In this document: piece after piece, positions 58,155-64,000 of the stretch
How the letters are laid out: each line of letters opens with the position of its first letter
How positions within the stretch are numbered: position 1 is the first letter of the stretch
Assembly: GCF_035222485.1 (NCBI RefSeq)
Contig: NC_085924.1
Coordinates: 3,968,001-4,032,000 of the forward strand
DNA from: Podospora pseudoanserina
Lineage: Eukaryota; Ascomycota; Sordariomycetes; Sordariales; Podosporaceae
Reading direction: 5' to 3'
DNA: 64,000 nt
Made by a program: the position numbers and the translations under genes
The notes under the pieces: generated by a model
The model's input: only the letters and a program-made list of their open reading frames with translations
Databases searched by the model: none
What the model was told of the DNA's origin: nothing

Positions 58155-60066
58155 TTAAGCCATCCCCATCTCAACCGGCTTCCCCTTAACGCTGTTCCAC
58201 TCTACAAACACTGCTCCAAGAATACTAATCGCCGACAAAGCAGTGAACACCGTAAAGGTCTGCGTCAGTGCATCATTAAAAGCCCAAGTAACAGCCCCCA
58301 AATCCTCCGGCCGAACCACATTCTCCACGCTCGTAGCCCCAACATGCAGAATCGTCATCGGATCCGGCATATCAGGCACATACTTGGCAACATTCTCCAC
58401 CAGCTTATTCGTAAACACATTCTGCGACACCGCCACAAACAACGCCGCCCCGAGTGTCTGCAAGAAAATGATCAAGCTCGCCCCCGTCGGCACATCCTCA
58501 ATACTCAACACCGTCTGCACAGCCATCAACGGCTGCTGAAACCCAATCCCAATCCCCGCCCCAATAATAATCTGATACCCAATCCAAGCCCCCGCTCCCA
58601 CATCCGGCGTGAACGTCGTCGTCAACCCAAACCCAATACTCGACAAGATCGAGCACGCAATCATAAAAGGCACATACTGCCCCCAAATCGTCACCGCCGC
58701 CCCAGCAATAACACTAACCAACACCAACGAAATCAACATGGGCAAGTTCATAATCCCTGACCCAACCGCCGTGGCATCCTTGACTGACTGGAACCAAATC
58801 GGATAATAATACGCCGCTCCCAAGAAAGCCCCTCCAATCATCATGATGAAAAACCCCGAACTCCAGACACTCCTCTTCTTGACAATCCTCGGGGGGACAG
58901 TCGCCAAATCCCCCTGGTAAATCTGCACTCCGACAAAGATGATAATCAACACCCCAAACAGCACAAACAGCAGGATAACCCTCCAGCTGTTCCAGGCGTA
59001 CTGCGTCCCTCCCCACTGCAGCGCAAGCAACAAGCAGATAATCGCCGGCATAAACACCGCCGTGCCAAACGGATCGAACCGCATGATTCTCTGCGCGAGC
59101 GTGTCATTGTTCTTGATCTCCCTCTTTGGATCGGGGAAGATGAACATGATCACCGCGATGGTAACAGCACCGATGGGCAGGTTGATGTAAAAGCACCAGC
59201 GCCAGGTGACGTGATCAGTGAAGGCGCCGCCCATAAGAGGGCCAGAAATGGAGGCGAGACCGTACATGCTGCCAATGGCGCCGGTGTAGATAGGGCGTTT
59301 GGCCAGGGGGACGGAGTAAGCCAGGATAGTGAGGGCACCAGAGAAGATACCCGCCGCACCGACACCGGCGATGGCGCGCCCGATGATGAGGGTAACACTA
59401 TTGTTCGCGACGGCGCAGATAAGGGAGCCGACCTCAAAGATGAAAATGGCGATGAGGTAAACCCATTTGATGGAAAAAAAGGTGTAGAAACGGCCAAAGA
59501 GGAGTTGGAAAGCGGCGGTGGTGAGGAGGTAGGCTGGTGAGAAAAAAACAGATTAGTTTGACTGCCGTGTGAAAGGGGAAACTAGGTAAGGGTGAGAACA
59601 ACATACCACTGGCATACCAACCCACGTCTGGCAAACTCTGGAATTGATCCGTAATTTTGGGAATAGCAGTTGCAATGATCGAGTTGTCAAGTGCCATGAG
59701 AAAGACGCTCAGGCACAGGGCAGTGACAATGGCGGCGAGCTTGATACCTGTTGGGTACTCTTCGCCATCTTCTCTTGTCTTGGAGGGCTCGAGCTTCTTG
59801 CTGCCAGCTTGGGAGACGGCGGTGGGGTGCTTGGCAAGAATGTTGTCCGTCTTCTCATTGTCAGCTGCTGATGTGGTGATTTCTGGTTGCTTGGAGACCT
59901 TTTCCGTCGCATCGGTTGAAGAGCCGGCGTCAATGTCTGTCCTGTCCCCAGAGTTGGAAACCTTCTCGTCCTCTGATATGCTCTTGGAACTTGGGGCGAC
60001 GGTCGGTGCTTGCGACTCGGCTGTCAGCCCGTCCGTCGCTGGCTTGTCCAGCGAATTACTAGCCAT
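58155..60066 (-). CDS. MFS drug-type exporter (14-span DHA family)
   Basis: Two exons (60066-59607 and 59533-58155) encode about 612 residues. The intron has donor GTATGT and acceptor CACCAG. A hydrophilic N-terminus of about 105 residues (acidic, Ser/Thr/Glu-rich) precedes the transporter. Span 1 reads [20 protein letters not shown] with the [12 protein letters not shown] signature of the family. [16 protein letters not shown] (motif C-like, antiporter type), [19 protein letters not shown] and [13 protein letters not shown] follow, then a long C-terminal half of spans. These are hallmarks of fungal 14-span proton antiporters that export toxins, azoles or secondary metabolites. No biosynthetic genes are adjacent, so general drug efflux is the simplest reading. 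The gene looks intact. Confidence 0.93.
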
Positions 60067-62568
60067 GGTGCAGTTCCCAATGTGTGTCGAGTGCTGTTTG
60101 AGTTGCGGGGTATAGATGAAGGTTGCTGAGGACGATGGGGGAAGTGGAGATAGTTTCAGATGGACAAAAGAGAGACCAGAATCTCGGGGCGGGACCCTGA
60201 CGTTGTTATATCTTTAGACTGTCTAACTACTGTGAAAGAAAAAAAGTACCGGGTGCCGCAGGGGGCCTTTTTACAGTAGGGGAAAGTAGCCGAGCGTAGG
60301 TAGGTAAGCTGGGCGCTGTGCCTTCAATGCGGTCAGCTCAGCGGACCGGAGATAAATGTACCACTGGAGATAGGAATTGGACCGCACTCCGACCCATGAT
60401 CGCGGTGGCTTGCTACCAAGACATCTTGGGGGCCTTAAACGAGACGGGCATCGCGAGAAAGTGCTCACGCCTGCCGGCTTGCAGGTCCCCGAGACAAGAC
60501 GCCCGGGACTTGAGCGACTTGGACCTATGGCAAGGTCCAGGTGTCACGGAACGTGGGGCAGGTATCCGTAGGGTCGGGCTCCAAGGATCAAAGAAACGGT
60601 GCTGTTGACGTGTGGGCTGGAGAGTTGTCAAAGAAGCGGACAGTTTCTGTGGGGAGGCTTCCGGAGCGAATTGGTAAGCGACCAAACGGGGGAATTTTGG
60701 ACCGATTGCGGTGTGTTAGTAAGGGCGTCTCAAGAAAATGGAACTGATTGATAACAGTGACGTTCCACAGAGCGTGACTGAAACCGACATGTTGTCGCAA
60801 ACGGAAGTCGCCTCCTTCTGCAATGCTGCCCCAGCTGCATCCCCAAAAATCCCCTAAATCCCAGCACTTCGGTCTCGGTGATGGCTAAGATGCCGCTAGG
60901 GACAGATCCGCGCGGCTGGAAAACTTCTGTTTGCACCTCTCTCCTCCCTTTGCTTGCTCTCGGCCATCATCCATCGCATCTCAGCAGACCGAGATGTTGC
61001 ATTGGGTCGAACTTCCAGAATCCTTTTTCTCTGATGGAACTTTGACGAAGATTCTTCGGAAACATTTTTGTCAGAGGTGATTGATGGCCACGCCAAGATG
61101 TTGGACGAAAATGCTCTTCTTTTCCTGCACTGCACTGCGCCTCAGAATCTGGCGGTTCAGGCCGAGATGCCCCCCAAAACACGATTCCCATTCGCTTGAT
61201 GACTCGTTCCCATCATCGGCTGCCCCGTCTTTCAAAGAAGAACAAACCAATAACACCCCAAATTTGCAAAAAAGGCAGCCTTGCTGACTTTGATAGGCCA
61301 GATTGCGGATTGCTCGGACAGCGGACCCGAAATCACACCGATCCGAGCGGCCAGCCAACCCAGTATCGTCATCTCTTCTTTGTTGTTTGTGATCTGAACT
61401 ATTGAGCGCCGAGCATGGCACATGTGGCACAGACCCAAACCCTCAGGGGAATTTGATCTCGAGGGATGTGACCAAAATCAGGTCCAAGGTCCAAGTTCCA
61501 GTGTCTCGCTAGAGTTGACTCCAGGGTCCAACACGCTGTAAACACTGACATCTCACAACATCATCACAGTGTCACCACTCCACAAGTTTACTCGTTTCTT
61601 TGGCTCCGCAAAAGCCCGGGTCGAGTTGCGTTGCAGCAGCACACAACCTTTCACAAAGTCACGTCACTCTAGACTCCGACCACCCCCCACAATCCAATCT
61701 CTATTTTTACTCGTGCTATGCCCTCCCTGCACTGATCAACAGTCAACCCGGGTGATCCACCAGCCCGATCAAAAAACACATTTCTCCTCCGGCAGATTAA
61801 AACCCCGGATACCAACGTCGGAATGCGGCCGGCCACAGCTCCACTTTGCCTCCGCATATCCCCGGACTCCATCCTCCGGGGCCGTGAGTGGACCCCGGCA
61901 CCGAGATTCGCCTGAAGATGCCTCGACAGAGTTGAAATAATCTATTCGACCCCGCAAGTTAAATTGCCAGATCTGAGACAGCAGAAACAAAATCTCAGCA
62001 CGTAACGCACGTGGGTCGTAGAGTCCCATCTCGCCTCGACCGGTTGCACCATCGCACCGTTGCCCAGAGCAGATACACGATCTACCGGTAACTTGCAGAT
62101 GTTTCATCGGATTCAGGGGTAGGTATATCGGCCTGTACTCGACATACGGTAATCAGATGGGTTTTCACAGTGATGTATCCGGCGACAAGAAGATCAGAGG
62201 TTCAGACCTGGGGATTGTTGAAACCGTGAGTTTCTTTGGAGCCTGCGGGATAACTCACAAGATACATCCAGTATCACGGGCTGGAAGTCCACTCTGCAAT
62301 TCGCCATGTCGATGTTAGGCATTCGGTAAATATATGTTTGCACTTCGTACCTTACCTGAAAGTGCTTGGCAGGTATACGAGCTTTGAGCCCCCTTTCTAG
62401 GCATCTGTATCGCCATCACCGAGAGAGGCAGATCCAGTTCTTGAAGAGGAATTGCTCCATACATGCCTGCATTTCCACTGCCTTAAGTGTTTGTCTAGGA
62501 AAATGTTACAGAAGTTACCAACCGTATCCCGTGAAAGGCGAATTCGTGAGGCCATGGGCACACTCGAA
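60067..62568. other. long intergenic region upstream of the MFS gene
   Basis: About 2.5 kb. Open frames on both strands are short and overlap each other, with no splice-consistent thread or family signal. It probably contains the MFS promoter. Confidence 0.5.
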
Positions 62569-64000
62569 TTATCCCGATGTCTTGTTCATGCTCTCAACGA
62601 ACATCTCCAAGCGTTTCACTGTGGTAGTGATCTCGTCGATCTTGCCGCTGTATTCGTCTTGCACCCTCCTCCGCTCACTCTCCATCTCTTGCAAAGCCTC
62701 TCCTATATTTCCAAGCCTTTACAAGATGCACTCCCCTGCCTCAACCCTCAAAAGACGTCCTTCTGCCCCTTGTGAGGCCTGTTCGGCAGCATCTTTCAAC
62801 ACCAGCTGGGTGGTAGATATTAGATCCAAGACGTATTTGTTCCAAACTTGCCCCAATACCATTTCAGTACTCTTGGAGAAGTTAGCAAACAACGAGGACG
62901 TGTTGAACGTCTCACTACTATCGATTGTGCGCCACGCAATTGTACCGTGACAGTGAAGCCGTAGCTTGTGCACCACAGCTCCGGCTTCAGCAGCACGTCG
63001 AAGTCTTTCCTGATCTTCACTTCACTGCTGTTCCAAACTTGCCAGCACTTCCCTCAGGTTGTTCAACGCGGTGGTAGGACTCTCCGGAAAATGCTGTAGC
63101 AGCTGACAGCATGCAATCGCGCCATGTGCGCATTCTATGTCCTTGAGACCTGTCGAAGAAAAGTCCGCGCGAGGATTTTGGTCTCACTCGTCGAATGCCG
63201 ACATCACGTCCTTGGTTTCTCCTTGAAGTATATGCATGATACCGTCCCAAAAGTCGATGTCGTACTGGGAGGGCAACCTCTGCTCCGCTGCAAGGTAGAC
63301 GCTGGTGATGAGGACTTCCACCTGGGAATTCGTATGTGGTCCTGGAGACTCAAAATAACTGCACTGCCAAGTGCTGAAGTCGGCGTGGTTTTGGATATCC
63401 TCCATGTAAGGCATCTCTTCATTCACAAAACCTGTGGCTTGGCGTCTGCATTCCCTTTCGCGCATCTTGCTAGGTGTCCGGTCGTAGATGTTCCAAGGTT
63501 TTGTCTCCAATTCAAAATGAAAGACGACCGGATGTGTACTGTGTATGTCGCGCTGAAGAAGAAAGTTCGTCACTGGCTCCATGCTATGCCGGTTAGAGAG
63601 TTGGTAATTGACTGCCGATCCGTTGAAACTCGTTTCACAAGTCACGAAAGTACCGATTTTGTACCCATATTCTAGGATATAAAAAAGCCCCAAAAGCTCC
63701 TTCACACGAAACCTCGTTACGTCCTTATGATCAATTTCCACATCCATTGTGCGGTTCTATGCTGTGATGCTGAGCAGCGCGGAGCCGTCTGCGACAAGGA
63801 GTCAGTCATGAATCGAGGGACATATCAATAATGAAAACTAGAGAATGGTAAGCAGTTTCCAATAATAATGGAGCGACTTACGAATTCCACCGCTGAATGT
63901 TTCCGGGAGGTGCTGCGGCGCTGGATCTCGCACCAGTGACCGAAGGGTGGCACAGATGATTGAGGATACCGGGTCGCGTTGCAGATGTCAAGGAATCGAC
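62569..64000 (-). pseudogene. unknown gene in one frame with RIP-type stops; 5' end outside window
   Basis: The minus strand keeps one coding frame from 63788 to the TAA at 62569-62571. An upstream exon (64000-63882, reading SSIICATLRSLVRDPAPQHL) joins in frame over an intron with a GTAAGT donor, so the gene extends past the window edge. Four premature stops interrupt the frame: one just before TMDVEIDHKDV (about 63750), TGA at 63184, TGA near 63020 and TAA near 62716. Each fits a single CAA/CAG or TGG codon changed by a C-to-T or G-to-A transition, and there is no frameshift. The C-terminus (LQEMESERRRVQDEYSGKID, then TTVKRLEMFVESMNK) is a coiled coil. The middle part (WKYV-type helices, LVLKDAAEQASQGAEGRLL) is helical. 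I do not recognise the family. It may be a STAND-like or HeLo-like signalling protein, which is only a guess. Confidence 0.65.

Noticed and set aside
61569-61940. Plus-strand frame of 123 codons upstream of the MFS gene
   Set aside because: A similar-length frame overlaps it on the other strand, and no signal or domain is seen.
1-64000. tRNA, rRNA or CRISPR features
   Set aside because: No convincing T-loop/acceptor pairings, rRNA blocks or spaced repeats were noticed by eye. A covariance-model scan would settle the RNA genes.

Overview
The window is nuclear DNA of a filamentous ascomycete, most likely a sordariomycete. The evidence is short GT-AG introns (about 50-80 bases) in nearly every gene, GC-rich coding sequence, fungal-only families (effector-5-like secreted protein, HET domain, DUF6594, ascomycete laccase ending in DSGI), and transposon islands whose C-to-T/G-to-A bias leaves TpA everywhere, as repeat-induced point mutation (RIP) does. 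I cannot name the species. No tRNA, rRNA or CRISPR was seen.

Layout. Bases 1-21,100 are a normal gene-rich arm: a small unknown gene, a secreted aspartic protease, a Cys-rich single-pass membrane protein, an effector-5-like secreted protein, a Sec14/SFH5-like lipid-transfer protein, a small VOC/glyoxalase protein, a GMC oxidoreductase, a small coiled-coil protein, a SET protein with a signal peptide, a conserved coiled-coil/Cys-His protein, two tandem secreted paralogues and a third small Cys-rich secreted protein. Bases 22,800-29,500 hold a broken protein-kinase/TPR gene and a gene-poor stretch. Bases 29,549-34,207 hold a laccase and mitochondrial GatB. Bases 34,600-39,400 are a wreck zone: a dispersed repeat, a RIP-mutated pogo/Fot1-like DNA transposon sitting inside a caspase-like gene, and a broken DUF6594 gene. 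A polytopic membrane protein follows (39,686-41,607). Bases 42,230-49,850 are an AT-rich island: an AT-rich stretch that is not of RIP type, then a complete-length but dead Ty3/gypsy-type LTR element with a 5-bp target duplication and a solo LTR nested in one of its LTRs. Bases 50,956-52,911 encode a tannase/feruloyl esterase. Bases 54,200-57,900 hold a HET-domain relic and a broken ankyrin-family gene. An MFS drug-type exporter lies at 58,155-60,066. The right edge (62,569-64,000) has an unknown gene in one frame interrupted by RIP-type stops.

How it works together. The intact genes fall into a secreted or plant-biomass set (aspartic protease, laccase, tannase, effector-5-like and other small secreted proteins), export and oxidation (MFS, GMC), and housekeeping (GatB, Sec14-like). 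The broken genes share a theme: kinase-TPR, caspase-like, HET, ankyrin-type and DUF6594 proteins are families typical of fungal allorecognition or NLR-like repertoires. They cluster around the RIP islands. The most interesting reading of the window is a graveyard of such genes, killed by RIP-type transitions, indels and one transposon insertion. Gene models were made by eye from splice signals and reading-frame continuity.
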